A stretch of DNA of 5,668 bases from assembly GCA_023456995.1 (NCBI GenBank), contig JAEWNU010000010.1, positions 1 through 5,668 on the forward strand, in the 5' to 3' direction. The notes under the pieces are model-generated. The model saw only the letters and a list, made by a program, of their open reading frames with translations. It had not been told where the DNA came from and ran no database searches. Positions 5,180 through 5,668 of this stretch are shown piece by piece (the first letter of the stretch is position 1; each line of letters starts with the position of its first letter). A program made the position numbers and the translations under genes. The stretch comes from Bacillota bacterium (GTDB lineage: Bacteria > Bacillota > Clostridia > Oscillospirales > Ruminococcaceae).

Positions 5180-5668
5180 CTATTGCGCCTTTTTTTCTTT
5201 TAATCTGTGCTGCAAATGCATATCGCGGGTACGCATCAAATGCTGACGCATTAACGCGGCGGCCACTTCCTCTTGCCCTTCACAGATTGCTTCACACAAT
5301 TGGATATGCTCGCGCTTGTTTGCTTCAAAGCCATCCGGCATTTCATAGATAATACTCAAACGCTGCTTGGCCAGTTCCGATTTAATAGATTCTAAAAAGC
5401 GGTACAGGCATAGGTTCCCAGCAATTTTAGCAATTAGCATATGAACGCTGATACCCTCTTCAGTGGGGCTATGCTGCTTTTTTTCTTTCTGGTAATGATC
5501 TAACTGATCAGAAAGTGTGCGGGTAAGTGCCAGCAATTCTGCTTTGTCATCCTCGGTTGCACGAATAGCGGCCAGGCTGGCCAACTCCGGCTCAATAATC
5601 AAACGGGTATCCCATAGTTCGGGAATGGTCGCGTCCTTGGTAATGTCGATTGCATCGAGAAGTTTTTC
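5180..5668 (-). CDS. FadR-subfamily GntR transcriptional regulator, C-terminal part (5' end beyond window)
   Basis: The reading frame is open to the window edge, so the N-terminal winged-helix DNA-binding domain lies outside; 162 residues and a TAG stop are visible. They form an FCD (FadR C-terminal) ligand-binding domain. Visible residues 19-32 read LWDTRLIIEPELAS, the usual first helix with its Arg-x-x-x-Glu-Pro pattern. H76 lies before the IAGN segment, H121 in REHIQLCEAI and H143 in LMRQHLMRT. These three His match the usual FCD metal-binding histidines. The Asp normally four residues before the first His is Gly here (G72), with Glu at 70 and 71 nearby. FCD regulators typically bind small carboxylates and repress neighbouring catabolic or transport genes. 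Here the gene lies 63 bases before the URO-D gene on the same strand, so it may sense the TRAP substrate or a derivative; that is inference. No clear palindromic operator is visible in the gap. A TTG at 5602 could start a shorter frame, but it falls inside the domain and is not the true start. Confidence 0.9.
   Translation of the reverse strand, partial: EKLLDAIDITKDATIPELWDTRLIIEPELASLAAIRATEDDKAELLALTRTLSDQLDHYQKEKKQHSPTEEGISVHMLIAKIAGNLCLYRFLESIKSELAKQRLSIIYEMPDGFEANKREHIQLCEAICEGQEEVAAALMRQHLMRTRDMHLQHRLKEKKAQ

Overview
The window holds six genes, all on the minus strand, packed as one apparent transcription unit read from high to low coordinates. In transcription order they are: the C-terminal part of a FadR-subfamily GntR regulator (cut by the right edge), a uroporphyrinogen-decarboxylase (URO-D) superfamily protein of the MtaA/COG0407 type, an EamA-type (DMT superfamily) ten-helix transporter, and a complete TRAP transporter made of a lipoprotein substrate-binding subunit (DctP), a small four-helix permease (DctQ) and a large permease (DctM). 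No rRNA, tRNA, CRISPR array, insertion sequence or rho-independent terminator was found. No gene-free stretch exceeds about 230 bases.

The organism is probably an anaerobic member of the Bacillota (Clostridia or Negativicutes). The reasons are strong AGGAGG-type Shine-Dalgarno sites before most genes, a DctP that is a lipoprotein with a long Ser/Ala/Thr-rich tether after the lipid-anchored Cys, and an MtaA-like URO-D protein, a family known to be expanded in acetogens and related anaerobes. This is inference; nothing in the window fixes the genus.

Region by region: 5180-5668 is the regulator fragment. 5117-5179 is a short gap with a strong ribosome binding site. 4091-5116 is the URO-D protein. 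3225-4073 is the EamA transporter, 17 bases further on. 3168-3224 is a gap with a hairpin and the dctP ribosome binding site. 2091-3167 is dctP. 1865-2090 is the only sizeable gap. It carries three potential RNA hairpins, one segment that can pair in two mutually exclusive ways, a repeated 7-mer and a possible 18-codon leader ORF. 1352-1864 is dctQ and 64-1359 is dctM, overlapping dctQ by 8 bases. 1-63 shows nothing I can call.

As a working model (inference), a small organic acid sensed by the FadR-type regulator is taken up by the TRAP system. It, or a derivative, is then acted on by the URO-D-family enzyme, possibly in methyl transfer, and a product may leave through the EamA carrier. The substrate cannot be named from the sequence. 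Two points deserve most attention: the structured dctP-dctQ spacer, and the URO-D protein whose predicted metal motif reads HIHG rather than the HxCG of characterised methyltransferases. Several starts differ from the longest possible ORF, because Shine-Dalgarno spacing favours internal ATG codons in the eamA, dctP and dctQ genes.
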